A DNA stretch of 58,102 nt from Salipiger marinus. GTDB taxonomy: Bacteria > Pseudomonadota > Alphaproteobacteria > Rhodobacterales > Rhodobacteraceae. A program made the translations under genes and the position numbers. Location of the stretch: positions 1 through 58,102 of the forward strand of contig NZ_FNEJ01000030.1 of the NCBI RefSeq assembly GCF_900100085.1, read 5' to 3'. The notes under the pieces are model-generated. The model made no database searches. It was not told the origin of the DNA and saw only the letters and a program-made list of their open reading frames with translations. Shown here piece after piece: positions 1 to 8,473 of the stretch. Positions within the stretch are counted from its first letter, which is position 1. Each line of letters begins with the position of its first letter.

Positions 1-253
1 CATCGTCGTGGTCCTGCCAACCCTGAGCGACCAGGAGCACCATGGTCCGCAAGAGCGACGGCAGGTCATGCACGACATCGGCTTGGCGGCGGCTGTCCTT
101 CATCCGCGCCGCCATCCAGCCGATAATCCCGGTCGCGTCGAGAGCTTCTCGCAGCAGTACTGCGCCAGGATCGCCCGTCAGGCGCTCGGCGCGAGTTTCG
201 ATCGAAAGAGAGCGGTTGAATCCGGCCGTGACCGGCCGTAGCGTTTCACCCAT
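1..253 (-). mobile_element. IS1380-family transposase, N-terminal part, cut by window edge
   Basis: Reading leftward from an ATG at 251-253, the frame stays open to the edge of the window (84 codons). It carries the N-terminal pattern I know from IS1380-family transposases: a NRSLSIETRAERLTGDPGA segment, then ALDATGIIGWMAAR, then HDLPSLLRTMVLLVAQGWQD. These transposases are DDE enzymes of about 450 residues, so only the first fifth is visible and the catalytic residues lie outside the window. The inverted-repeat end should lie between 254 and about 430, but I could not define it. The two forward open frames over this stretch are shadows. Family assignment comes from recognised sequence pattern only. 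Confidence 0.75.
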
Positions 254-459
254 GCGTGCGTCCGAAGCTGCTGGCGGATTTTGGTGTAGCAACTTGATTC
301 TACGGCGCTTTCAGGCGCACGCAACCTGCCCCCATCGATTTGGATGAATAAACCGGGTTGATAGGTCTGCGAAATTACTTGAAGGCTTTCCGCAGTGGTA
401 TTTTGTTTATAAGATTCGCACAGCTCTTTAAGCGTGATCCCAAATTATGGTGTGAGTAA

Positions 460-853
460 ATGGCTTACCTCCTGGCTCGGGTAGAGAACTTCCCCCGATT
501 TGACGGAGAGACCCTAACCGCAAAACCCGCCATGAGATACGGACAGAGCGGCCAGTCAGCCCATGAAGCTCATAATTTCTCACGAGCGTCCGATGGCTTC
601 ATTTATGGCCATCTTCCGAAGGAAGGAGGGGGGTGACTTAGCCCGTCTGGGCGGACATAGAGGCGCCGAAGAGATCTCAGGCGTGACTGTGATATTTATC
701 AGCAGTGGTGCGCCCTACTCAGAGAATTTCGAGACGCGCCCCTTGAATGTTTCTGATCTGGCCGTCCTTTGCGCAAATTGTCACCGGATGATCCACAGGA
801 TGCCAGATCTCGCAGACATCAAGGCTCTCAGGGATTATGTGTTGAATGGCTAA
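460..853 (+). pseudogene. HNH endonuclease, frameshifted and internally shortened
   Basis: The first frame starts at ATG 460 (MAYLLARVENFPRFDG...) and runs through EAHNFSRASDGFIYGHLPKE before stopping at 634-636. The next frame continues the same protein (LARLGGHRGAEEISGVTVIF) and ends at 853 with an HNH-type finger, DLAVLCANCHRMIHR. The two join at a GGAGGGGGG tract around 626-633, a likely one-base slip. Between the VTVIFIS strand and the HNH finger the segment expected to hold the first His of the motif is very short, so part of the domain is also missing. Proteins of this layout are HNH nucleases, often linked to restriction or mobile elements. It lies beside an IS1380 end and is taken as a dead gene. 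Confidence 0.6.
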
Positions 854-869
854 ATGTTAGCCATTCAAC
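841..869. repeat. perfect 13-bp inverted repeat, 3-nt spacer
   Basis: GTTGAATGGCTAA at 841-853 is followed by ATG and then its exact reverse complement at 857-869. The left arm contains the last codons and the stop of the broken HNH gene. There is no T-run, so it is not a standard terminator. It could be a transcript-end hairpin or a recombination scar. Confidence 0.6.
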
Positions 870-1024
870 AGCACGGGCCTGATCGCCCTATCGCCGCGAC
901 TTTGGCCGAAACCGCCGCTCAGGCAGCGCGCAGCGCAATCCGTCAAGAGATTGCAGCTCTGCGGGCCTTCCTCCCAGATCTTTGCGGATCTTCTGGTGTC
1001 TTGGGCTGCCCTCTGGATAGGTGA
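854..1024 (+). other. unassigned 56-codon open frame
   Basis: An open frame starts at ATG 854, in the spacer of the inverted repeat, and ends at 1022-1024. It includes AATLAETAAQAARSAIRQ and EIAALRAFLP, which would form an amphipathic helix. I recognise no family. It follows a pseudogene, so it may be the remnant of a larger frame rather than a gene. Confidence 0.2.
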
Positions 1025-1092
1025 GGCCTTATTGATCGCGACAAGACATCCTGCTCAGCCCGTAAAGACGGCCTCGGCACCAGAGCGCTCGG

Positions 1093-1845
1093 TCATGAGC
1101 GGTGCCAGAAGCAAGTTTGCGGCAAAGACGGCCCCCCTTTGAACAGCCGCTCTCCGGAATCGGCTCCTTCGGTGGTCACACCACCCGCTTCGCGCACCAT
1201 CAAAAGCCCTGCCAGAGCATCCCAGGAATTCATGTGCAGTTCGGCATATCCATCGGTTCGACCTTCGGCGACCCAAGCCAACCCCAAGGCACCTGAGCCA
1301 TGGCGGCGGACATTTGCACCCGCATCAAGCAGCCGGTGAAGCGCGGCTGTATAGGCGCTGCGTGAAACGCGGCTTGACCAGCCTAGCTCGACCGCCGAAC
1401 AAGCTGGCGGATTTTCAGAAACGGCCAGGCGGAGTCCGTTCTTCGTTGCCCCACGCCCTTTTTCGGCTAGGTAAAGCTCGGATGTGCAGGGGTTAAAGAT
1501 GGCGCCCAATCGGGTTTGACCGTTCACGACATATGCGATCGAGACGCAGAAATGGGGGATGCCGCGTGCAAAATTGTCGGTTCCGTCAATCGGATCGACA
1601 ACCCAGACGTTTTCACCGCCGCTTGCTCCGCTTTCTTCGCCCAGAAAGCCATCGTCCGGGAAGGCTGCTGCCACACGCGACCGGATGAACTGTTCGACGG
1701 CCAGATCAGCCTCGGTCACCGGATCCTGCGGCCCTTTGAGCGCAAATCCAGCAGGACGGCTGTTAAAATGCTGCAAGGCGAGGCCGCCGGCATCCCGGAT
1801 CAGCGTGTGCAGAAATAGGGCATGACCCATCTTGGAGTCTGTCAT
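1093..1845 (-). CDS. inositol-monophosphatase-family phosphatase, C-terminus frameshifted
   Basis: A Mg-dependent sugar-phosphate phosphatase of the IMPase/FBPase superfamily. The metal-binding motifs are present: FLGEESG, then WVVDPIDGTDNF, and near the end WDALAGLLMVREAGG. I chose ATG 1845; an upstream GTG at 1854 is possible and neither has a strong ribosome site. After LFKGG the frame reads a short unrelated tail and stops at 1093. The overlapping frame gives AVFAANLLLAPLMTERSGAE and stops at 1055, which matches the usual IMPase end. The switch sits in a C6 run at 1132-1137, so one base was lost or miscalled. It is co-directional with the phosphodiesterase and ABC genes upstream, suggesting it removes phosphate from an imported polyol or inositol ester (inference). 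Confidence 0.8.
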   Translation of the reverse strand: MTDSKMGHALFLHTLIRDAGGLALQHFNSRPAGFALKGPQDPVTEADLAVEQFIRSRVAAAFPDDGFLGEESGASGGENVWVVDPIDGTDNFARGIPHFCVSIAYVVNGQTRLGAIFNPCTSELYLAEKGRGATKNGLRLAVSENPPACSAVELGWSSRVSRSAYTAALHRLLDAGANVRRHGSGALGLAWVAEGRTDGYAELHMNSWDALAGLLMVREAGGVTTEGADSGERLFKGGPSLPQTCFWHRS

Positions 1846-1952
1846 AGTGATCACCCGGAAAAAGGGCTGGGGACCAATACGATCCGCAGCGGCTGTCTGT
1901 CAGTGGCCCGAGTTCGGACGGGCAGAGGCTGGCGGGATACCGGCTGCCCGCC

Positions 1953-2831
1953 TCAATGGGCGGGAGCGGCGGCCGGCAAGGACGTCTGGCCGAGATGCTC
2001 TTGCAGCGCTTCGGGAAGATCGGTCTGCATGAGGCGCATCCCTGCGCGCATCAGTCGTCCCCAGACCGCATCGGCGTCACGCAACGCATGGGTGTCGGTC
2101 AGGCCGGTCGATGCGATCTGATCCAGCGTATTGACGAAAATATCCCGGCCCGCAGCCATCATGCGCGCGCCGAATGCCTCCGCCTGCGGCCAATCCTCGA
2201 AGAACGCCTCAACCATCGGTGCACCCACATCGGCCAGCAGGCCTGCGACCGCGTCACTTGCCCCCGCGCCGACAAAGCAGATCGGTTTGGCGATAAGCCC
2301 CAAATCCGCCAAGTGTGCGCGCAGAGCAGCGACCTCGCTGGGGCCGGTTGCCCATAGCTTGACGTTGACCGCATCGCTCATGCCATGTCGCCGCACAGCC
2401 TTGGCAATGGCGGGCAGCAGGACAGGCGATTTCGCATCGATATCAAGATAGATCCGGCCCCGTGCGGTCTCTAGGATCTGGTCGAAAAGCGGCAAGGTCT
2501 GGTCGCTAAACGCGGCATCCGGTCCACCTGCCCCCTTCCGCAACCGCACAGTCCCGAGGGTCGCCCAATCCAGCGCAGCAGGCATCACCGGCAGACCCGC
2601 CGTCCGCATCAGCGACATGTCATGCAGGCAGAACAGCTGCCCATCGCGGCTTTCCTGCACGTCGATCTCGGCAAAGGCCACGCCAAGAGCGATGGCGCGC
2701 TCGACCGCCGCCACCGAGTTCTCTGCCGTGTCCTGCCAGGCACCGCGATGGGCCACAGTGGCACCTTGCCAACTTTTATCGGCCAGAAACTCTTGCAGAG
2801 GAGCGAAGGCGGCAGGGCTGGAGGGGATCAT
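1953..2831 (-). CDS. glycerophosphodiester phosphodiesterase family protein
   Basis: Predicted to hydrolyse glycerophosphodiesters. The GDPD signature is clear: AHRGAWQDTAENSVAA (the catalytic HR and EN), then FAEIDVQESRDGQLFCLHD with the metal ligands E-x-D and the catalytic HD. A later YLDIDAK strand and the C-terminal barrel strands follow. No signal peptide is visible, so it probably acts in the cytoplasm on imported substrate. ATG 2831 was chosen because AAAGGA stands about 11 bases upstream; a longer frame from 2879 is possible. At 292 residues it is of normal size. It lies between the phosphatase and the binding-protein gene of an importer, on the same strand. Confidence 0.87.
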   Translation of the reverse strand: MIPSSPAAFAPLQEFLADKSWQGATVAHRGAWQDTAENSVAAVERAIALGVAFAEIDVQESRDGQLFCLHDMSLMRTAGLPVMPAALDWATLGTVRLRKGAGGPDAAFSDQTLPLFDQILETARGRIYLDIDAKSPVLLPAIAKAVRRHGMSDAVNVKLWATGPSEVAALRAHLADLGLIAKPICFVGAGASDAVAGLLADVGAPMVEAFFEDWPQAEAFGARMMAAGRDIFVNTLDQIASTGLTDTHALRDADAVWGRLMRAGMRLMQTDLPEALQEHLGQTSLPAAAPAH

Positions 2832-2913
2832 AATTTCGTTGGTCCTTTGGAACAGGTAAGAAGGTATCGGCCACGGCAAGATTTCCCCGTGGCCGGTTGG
2901 TTCGCGGCTGAGG

Positions 2914-4014
2914 TCAGCGCTCCAGGATCACATTTTCGATGAAATATGCCTCGACGCTGTCACGGAAGGGCCGGGCGGGAGCGGCCACCTGGTTGGCGCG
3001 ATCCTCGGGCGAGACGAGTGCCTTGCTGCTGTCAGCTGCGGCATTCATCGGAACCGTGCCGAATGTGGCATTGAACATGGACTGAGTTTCAGCAGATGCC
3101 AGCCAGTTCACGAAGACTGCTGCGGCGGCGGGATGTGGCGCGTTCAGCGGAATGCCAACGCCATTGCCACCGCCATTCATACCCATCTCGGGGACATAGA
3201 ATTTCAGGTCTTTGCGCACTTCGCCGCGCTGCTGCAGACCGGCAAGATGGTCCTCCCAGGCCGAGACCATCACCAGTTCGCCGTCCGACAGGCGGGTGAT
3301 GCTGTCGGCATTCGATGCAGTGATGACATAGTTCGGCCCATTGTCACGGAAGAAGGCCATGGCGGGTTCCAGCGCCATCAGCCGATTGACATCTTCGGTG
3401 CCATCAGCGCGGTCCCAACCGCCTAGATTGACGATGACGTTGGTATAGAAGGATGGGCCCGCGCCGCCGTTTTCATAGTTGAAGCCGAATTTACCAGGGT
3501 TTGCCGCCCAGAATTCCGCAAACTCCGCCGCGTTCTGCGGCAGGTCGGTCTCATCCACCTTGGCTGGGTCATAGGCGATGCCGCTTTGGTTGCCCCAATA
3601 GGCCACGGCATGACCCTGACCCGAGACACCCGTCACCTCATAGGCGCGGCCGCTGTCGGGGGGCAGGATGTGCAGCGGGATATAAAGTCCGGCCAGATCC
3701 ATGCCCTCGTAGCGGTCAAAGCCTAGGGCATGCACATCAACATCGCCGGTCTTGCGCATGCGGTCGGCCAGAACCTTGTCGAAATGGCCGCCGATGGTGC
3801 CCTCGGCGATGGTGACCTTGATGCCATACTCCGCCTCGAAGGGCTTGACCGCCTCGCGCAGCGCATCTTGCAGGTGCCAGACATACCAGGTCACCTCGCC
3901 CTCGGTCCTGGCTTGGGCGACGATCTCGTCCCAGCTTTTGCCGGCCAGATCATTGGCCAGGGCGGGCAGGCCAAGCAGGGCCAGCGCGGTGGCGGAAATC
4001 ATCAACTTTTTCAT
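2914..4014 (-). CDS. periplasmic substrate-binding protein of a PotD/Fe-type ABC importer
   Basis: The N-terminus MKKLMISATALALLGLPALA is a signal peptide with a cleavage site near ALA-ND, so the protein is exported to the periplasm. The mature part has the layout of class II solute-binding proteins of the spermidine/putrescine/iron group (GEVTWYVW, KVTIAEGTIGG, FYVPEMGMNGGGNGVGIPLN). AAAAGGACCC upstream of ATG 4014 sets the start. It is the first transport gene after the phosphodiesterase and belongs with the two permeases and ATPase at 4053-6666. The ligand cannot be read from sequence. The neighbouring phosphodiesterase and phosphatase point to a phosphodiester or polyol phosphate (inference). 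Confidence 0.85.
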   Translation of the reverse strand: MKKLMISATALALLGLPALANDLAGKSWDEIVAQARTEGEVTWYVWHLQDALREAVKPFEAEYGIKVTIAEGTIGGHFDKVLADRMRKTGDVDVHALGFDRYEGMDLAGLYIPLHILPPDSGRAYEVTGVSGQGHAVAYWGNQSGIAYDPAKVDETDLPQNAAEFAEFWAANPGKFGFNYENGGAGPSFYTNVIVNLGGWDRADGTEDVNRLMALEPAMAFFRDNGPNYVITASNADSITRLSDGELVMVSAWEDHLAGLQQRGEVRKDLKFYVPEMGMNGGGNGVGIPLNAPHPAAAAVFVNWLASAETQSMFNATFGTVPMNAAADSSKALVSPEDRANQVAAPARPFRDSVEAYFIENVILER

Positions 4015-4052
4015 CGGAAGGGTCCTTTTGGGGTGTCGGAGAGAGGAAAACA

Positions 4053-4874
4053 TCAGCCCTTGCCCGAACTGAGCGACGGGTTGGCCGAGCGCAGCAGCTG
4101 TTCAAGGATCAGCATCAGGATCACGTTGGGCAGCACCAGGATCAGCGACAGCACCGCCGCATCGGGGCGCACGAAATCCTGCCCAAGCCGGGCGTAAAGC
4201 AGTGTGGGAATGGTGGTGAAATCCGGCGAGCCCAGAATGAAGGCGATGGCGAATTCCTCTATCGACTGGATGAAGACAATCAGGAAGGCGGCCAGCAGCC
4301 CCGGTTTCAGCGCGGGCAGCCAAGCGACGCGGAACCGCGCCAGCGGGCTGGCCCCCAGATCGCGCGCGGCGTCGATATGGTCCTGACGCACCTGCTCGAA
4401 GCTGACTGAAAGGATGCGGATCGCATAGGGCAGGAACAGCAGCGCATGCGAGAAGGCCACCGCCCAGAACCGCGACCCCGTAAAGCCGATCCGGTGCAGA
4501 AGCGCGGTCAGGAAGATCGCCGTCACGAAGCCGGGCACCACCAGCGGCAAGAGCGTCAGCATCCGGGCGATCTCGCGTCCGCGAAACGGGATGCGGCCAA
4601 GCGCGTAGGCGGTGGGCAGCGTCAGTGTCAGGGTCATCAGCGCGGCAGTGGGCGCCAGCAAATACGAATTCAGCAGCGCCACCTGCAGCACGGGATTGCC
4701 CAGCATGTTGCGCCACCGATCCAATGAGATGGCCGGAGGCAGGATGTGATCGGGTGTCCAAGGGGTCGAGGCATCGACCAGCGACCAAAGGATCGCCATC
4801 CCGAAGGGCAGGGCCAGCCAAAGGGTGCCGATGAGCAAGAGGGCAACGAAAAGCGCGCGGTTCAGCGTCATCAC
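4053..4874 (-). CDS. ABC importer permease, PotC type
   Basis: A 273-residue inner-membrane permease with about six hydrophobic segments, the first being ALFVALLLIGTLWLALPFG. The cytoplasmic coupling loop DAARDLGASPLARFRVAWLP matches the EAA motif of PotB/PotC-type permeases. Its start ATG overlaps the stop of the upstream permease (ATGA at 4871-4874), which implies translational coupling. It should form a heterodimer with the product of 4871-5737 and take ligand from the binding protein at 2914-4014. No frame defect is visible, unlike the ATPase of the same transporter. Confidence 0.87.
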   Translation of the reverse strand: MMTLNRALFVALLLIGTLWLALPFGMAILWSLVDASTPWTPDHILPPAISLDRWRNMLGNPVLQVALLNSYLLAPTAALMTLTLTLPTAYALGRIPFRGREIARMLTLLPLVVPGFVTAIFLTALLHRIGFTGSRFWAVAFSHALLFLPYAIRILSVSFEQVRQDHIDAARDLGASPLARFRVAWLPALKPGLLAAFLIVFIQSIEEFAIAFILGSPDFTTIPTLLYARLGQDFVRPDAAVLSLILVLPNVILMLILEQLLRSANPSLSSGKG

Positions 4875-5737
4875 AGCACCCCCCGCAGGCGCAGCGCACG
4901 TGACAGGACCGCGATCAGTGCCGCCCCCAGCAGGGATAGAACCATCAGCGTCACGCCCACCACCGCGGCCTCGTGCCAGCTGCGGGCCCGGCTGAACACC
5001 ATCAGCTGGGCAAGGCTTTGCGCGTTGGTCGGCCCGGCGATGACCTGAAAGCTGTAGTCGGCCAAAGCGCCGATAAAGACGATGGTCAGCGCCGCCTGGA
5101 GCGCCGACAGGGACAGCGGCAGGATCACCCGGCGGAACCGCGCGAAGGCGCCCGCGCCCAGATCTCGCGCCGCATCCAGAATGTCATCGCCGATCGCACG
5201 CACCGAACCCGACAACACCAAGAGCGCGAAGGGCAGGTTTTTCCACACCTGCAGGATCAGCACGCCCCACGCATTGCGGTCATTCTGCAGCTGCCGGGGC
5301 TCGGCCCAGACCCCAAGCGCGACCATCAGTTGATTGACCAGCCCGTGATAGGCGATGATGTTGACGAACAGGAAAGCCGCCACCAGCCCATGCACCAACA
5401 AAGGCGCCTGCAGCACGGCCGAGACCAAAGCCGAACCGCGAAAGGGTCGTCGCAGCCAGATCGCCAGCGGATAGGCCAGCGCCACCGAGATCAGCGCCGC
5501 CGCGAACCCCAGCCACAGCGAATAGCCCACGGCGCGCAGATAGAGCCTGCGGTCCAGCATCTTTTCCCAATGGTCCAGCGTCAGCCGGTCCTCGCCCATT
5601 GGGTTGTGCAGTCCAAAGCTCTGCGCCAGCGCGATCCAGGCTACGGCGCCGATCAGCACAAGGATCACCCCCAGCCCGGACGCCAGCAGGGCCAGAAGCC
5701 GCAGCTTCGGCCAGACCGGATGCGCGCGCGTGCTCAT
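4871..5737 (-). CDS. ABC importer permease, PotB type
   Basis: The second membrane subunit of the importer, 288 residues. An N-terminal helix (LLALLASGLGVILVLIGAVA) is followed by a periplasmic stretch and five further hydrophobic segments. The EAA coupling loop reads DAARDLGAGAFARFRRVILP. It overlaps the ATPase stop by four bases (ATGA at 5734-5737) and the next permease in the same way, so the three genes form one tightly packed unit. Confidence 0.87.
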   Translation of the reverse strand: MSTRAHPVWPKLRLLALLASGLGVILVLIGAVAWIALAQSFGLHNPMGEDRLTLDHWEKMLDRRLYLRAVGYSLWLGFAAALISVALAYPLAIWLRRPFRGSALVSAVLQAPLLVHGLVAAFLFVNIIAYHGLVNQLMVALGVWAEPRQLQNDRNAWGVLILQVWKNLPFALLVLSGSVRAIGDDILDAARDLGAGAFARFRRVILPLSLSALQAALTIVFIGALADYSFQVIAGPTNAQSLAQLMVFSRARSWHEAAVVGVTLMVLSLLGAALIAVLSRALRLRGVL

Positions 5738-6666
5738 GCGCCCTGCTCCAGCGGCAGGATATCTTCAAGGTCCAGCGCAAAGCGCAGCACTTCACCCACC
5801 GCCTGCGGACAGTGCGGCAGGCGAAGGCGCTGAATCAGACCGTTGATCTCGACCTGCAGGTCGATGTGATCGCCAACAAAGGCGCGGTCGGTGATCCTTG
5901 CCTCGAAGGCATTCACCGCCCTAGCCCCCGGGGGCAGGATCCGCGCGCGCTCTGGCCTCCAGGCGATGGCGGGGCCGGTGACAGTGCCAGCCATGGTCAA
6001 AGCCCCCATCGGGGTCCGCACCAGACTGCCCTCGGCCAAAGGCTGTTGGTCCAGCACCGGCAGGATATTCGCCGCGCCGATGAAATCCGCGACAAAGGCC
6101 GTGCGGGGCTGGTGATACAGCACTTCCGGCGCGGCTTCCTGCTCGATCACGCCGCGGTTCATCACAAAGATCCGGTCCGACATTGACAGCGCCTCGGCCT
6201 GATCATGGGTGACATAAAGCGCGGTCAGCCCATGGGTGCGCTGGATGCGGCGGATCTCGATCCGCACCTGATCGCGCAGCTTGGCCAGATGCGCGCCCAG
6301 TTCCAGTTGCGCGATCACGCTGTCCAGACGGCGGCTGCGCTCGGCGTGGGCCACACGTTTCTGGCGCAGCCCGAATTCCAGATTGGCCCGCACATCCAGA
6401 TGCGGGAACAGCGCATAGGATTGAAAGCACATGGCCGTGTCACGAGCCTCGGGAGGCACATCGGTCACATCCACGCCGCCCATCAGGATCCGCCCGGCGC
6501 TTGGCGCCAGAAAGCCCGCGATGATCTTCAGCAGCGTGGTCTTGCCACAGCCCGAAGGGCCAAGCAGCGTGACGAACTCGCCCTCTGCGACCGAGAAATG
6601 CGCATCCGACACCGCAGTATGCGTGCCAAATTCCATGCGGATGTGTTGGGCGACAAGGCCGGACAT
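5734..6666 (-). CDS. ABC importer ATPase (PotA type) lacking signature motif and Walker B
   Basis: The energising subunit, 310 residues against about 350-360 for the family. Walker A (GPSGCGKT, residues 36-43), the Q-loop (CFQSYALFPHL, Q82), the H-loop (YVTHDQAEAL, H154) and a C-terminal TOBE-like region are present. Between LELGAHLAK (residue 129) and LRDQVRIEIRR the expected LSGGQ signature, Walker B and D-loop are absent. Homologues read roughly ...SALDAKLRDQ..., so about 40 codons appear removed in frame, with both ends at an A-K (GCCAAG) codon pair, near 6280-6286. Such a protein could bind but hardly hydrolyse ATP. The rest of the frame is intact. TTGGAGCC before ATG 6666 is the ribosome site. 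Confidence 0.85.
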   Translation of the reverse strand: MSGLVAQHIRMEFGTHTAVSDAHFSVAEGEFVTLLGPSGCGKTTLLKIIAGFLAPSAGRILMGGVDVTDVPPEARDTAMCFQSYALFPHLDVRANLEFGLRQKRVAHAERSRRLDSVIAQLELGAHLAKLRDQVRIEIRRIQRTHGLTALYVTHDQAEALSMSDRIFVMNRGVIEQEAAPEVLYHQPRTAFVADFIGAANILPVLDQQPLAEGSLVRTPMGALTMAGTVTGPAIAWRPERARILPPGARAVNAFEARITDRAFVGDHIDLQVEINGLIQRLRLPHCPQAVGEVLRFALDLEDILPLEQGA

Positions 6667-6768
6667 CAGGGCTCCAATTTATTACCCGTTATGAGTTATT
6701 AACTAATACCTGTCGTGAGTGAAAATAATGTGACACTCTTCACCGCAGGCCGAAAGAATGGAGGGAAG
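6667..6768. promoter_or_regulatory. divergent control region with AT-rich palindrome
   Basis: This gap separates the importer operon (leftward) from the ROK regulator gene (rightward). It is much more AT-rich than its surroundings and holds AGTTA-T-TAACT at 6694-6704, a 5-bp inverted repeat, within a stretch of TTA/TAA steps. ROK repressors such as Mlc and NagC bind AT-rich palindromes between divergent genes, so this is a plausible operator. GGAGGGAAG precedes ATG 6769. Confidence 0.45.
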
Positions 6769-7893
6769 ATGTCTAGTAACCTGATATCAGTCAGTAAAAG
6801 CCAAGGCCTCGTGCTGGACATGATCCGCCGTCAGCCGGGAACCACCCGGACGCGGTTGCAAAACCAGCTGGGTCTGCCGCAGCAGTCGCTGCACCGCCTG
6901 ACCACGCAGCTGGAGGAACAGGGGCTGATCCGCCAAAGCGGCCCTGCGACCGAAGGGCGGGGCAAGCCCACGCCGCCGTTCCAGCTGAACCCGGCGGGCG
7001 CCTTCGCCTTCGGCCTGTCGATCAATGCCGCCTCAGCCGAACTGGTGCTGACCGATCTGACCGGCGCGGTCCTGGCCGAAGAGACGCTGCGATCGGATCC
7101 CGATGATCCCCCGGCAGTGATTGCCGAAACCGCCCGCCTGTCCGCGATGCTGATCTCGCGCCAGAGGCTGGACCCCGCCCGCCATGCCGGCCTCGGGGTC
7201 GCGATGCAGGGCTTCCGCGCGGCCGGGCAGGATCAGTTCCGCACCATCGTGCAGCTAGACCGCTGGTATGACATGCCGATCCGCGCCGCCTTCGCCCAAG
7301 CCCTGGGCCCGTTAGTCTATGCCGAGAACAGCGCCAAGCTGGGCGCCATCGCGGAGGCTTGGACCGGCCATGGCCAGCGCTTCCCGACCTTCGCCTATGT
7401 CTCGCTGAACTACGGGCTCGGCGGCGGGTTCATGGTCGAAGGCAACCTGTCATTCGGCGCGCATTGGAACGCGGGCGAGCTGACGACGCTGTTCAACCTG
7501 GACCAGAAGCCGCATCGCCCCGCCTTGGGTAATCTGCTGCGCTACTTGCGCGAACACGGTCATGAGGTGGCCTCGATCAAGGCAATCCCACGGCGCGGAA
7601 CGCCCGGCTGGGATCTGGTCGAGGCCTGGGTGGAGGAGGTTCATCCCGCGCTGCATCAGCTGACCCGCGCTCTCTGGGGCATTCTGGATCCGGCAGCCAT
7701 CATCATCGGCGGCGAAGCGCATGACGACCTGCGCAGCCTGATCGCCGCGCATTGCCCGTTCGAAATCCGGGACCGGCTCGGCAACCCGATGCGCGGCCCG
7801 CTCTGCCTGCCCGGTGCTGTGCGCGGTGACCCAAGCGCCTGTGGGGCGGCGATCTTCGCGATCAGGAATACGTTATACGGGACCCAAGGCTGA
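6769..7893 (+). CDS. ROK-family transcriptional regulator
   Basis: A predicted sugar-responsive repressor of 374 residues. The N-terminal winged helix (QGLVLDMIRRQPGTTRTRLQ, then LGLPQQSLHRLTTQLEEQGL) is followed by a ROK kinase-like domain with FAFGLSINAASAELVLTDL, YAENSAKLGAIAEAW, LNYGLGGGFMVEGNL and an ILDPAAIIIGG strand. The Cys-rich ROK zinc motif is not obvious. ATG 6769 is preferred over the upstream ATG because GGAGGGAAG lies directly before it. It is divergent from the ABC/GDPD cluster and most likely controls it. Confidence 0.87.
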   Translation: MSSNLISVSKSQGLVLDMIRRQPGTTRTRLQNQLGLPQQSLHRLTTQLEEQGLIRQSGPATEGRGKPTPPFQLNPAGAFAFGLSINAASAELVLTDLTGAVLAEETLRSDPDDPPAVIAETARLSAMLISRQRLDPARHAGLGVAMQGFRAAGQDQFRTIVQLDRWYDMPIRAAFAQALGPLVYAENSAKLGAIAEAWTGHGQRFPTFAYVSLNYGLGGGFMVEGNLSFGAHWNAGELTTLFNLDQKPHRPALGNLLRYLREHGHEVASIKAIPRRGTPGWDLVEAWVEEVHPALHQLTRALWGILDPAAIIIGGEAHDDLRSLIAAHCPFEIRDRLGNPMRGPLCLPGAVRGDPSACGAAIFAIRNTLYGTQG

Positions 7894-8473
7894 TTCTGGC
7901 TGCAAGCATCGGTTTGGCCGCACGGTTTCGACCGCGCGCCCGAGTATGGAAATGGCGGCATAAGGTCATGCCCGCGAATGCAGTTTTCGAAATTGCCTTA
8001 ACTATCGGCTCAAGGTCATTTTGGAGCCCATAAACGGCGACCGTCACGAGCTTCGCACCTACGCTCCCTCCCAACCCGTTCAAGGCCGGAATGCGCTTGC
8101 TTTACGGCGCGCTGCTTGTCCCACCGAGCGGAGGTGGTTTGGGCGCAGCTCCGAACGGAGCGCGTTGCGGGCGCCGATCTGGAGCCCGCGCGATCATGGC
8201 CATCGGTGGCTCCGCGGGTATGTCGACCGGGCAGATCGACCCCGCGGAGGTTCTTATTGGTTCATAAACCTGACAATGAGATTTCCCGGCGCAGAGGCAT
8301 TGCAGTCCGCAGGGGTGTCAGTCTCCTCGATGATTCCGAGGGCGCGCTTCCCCGCGGCTTGTCCCAAAGCGGCCACTCAGACTTTCCGCCGCACCGGCGG
8401 GGTGGGAAGGGTTTCACAAAAGGCTGTTGTCACCGTGGAAAGAGGAAAAACGTCCGAGATGCTGGTGTGGCCG
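7894..8473. other. 580-bp gap without a supported gene; possible LacI-tail relic
   Basis: No convincing gene is present. Read leftward, 8376-8254 encodes a short frame (VAALGQAAGKRALGIIEETD..., ending LIVRFMNQ) that resembles the last strand-helix-strand of a LacI-type regulator, with a stop directly before it; this is a weak match. A forward frame at 8091-8267 includes IMAIGGSAGMSTGQIDPAEV and is unrecognised. The gap separates two converging transcription units (ROK gene and rtcR). Confidence 0.3.

Noticed and set aside
8254-8376. LacI-family regulator gene
   Set aside because: Only about 40 residues resemble a LacI C-terminus and a stop directly precedes them; kept only as a possible relic in the gap entry.
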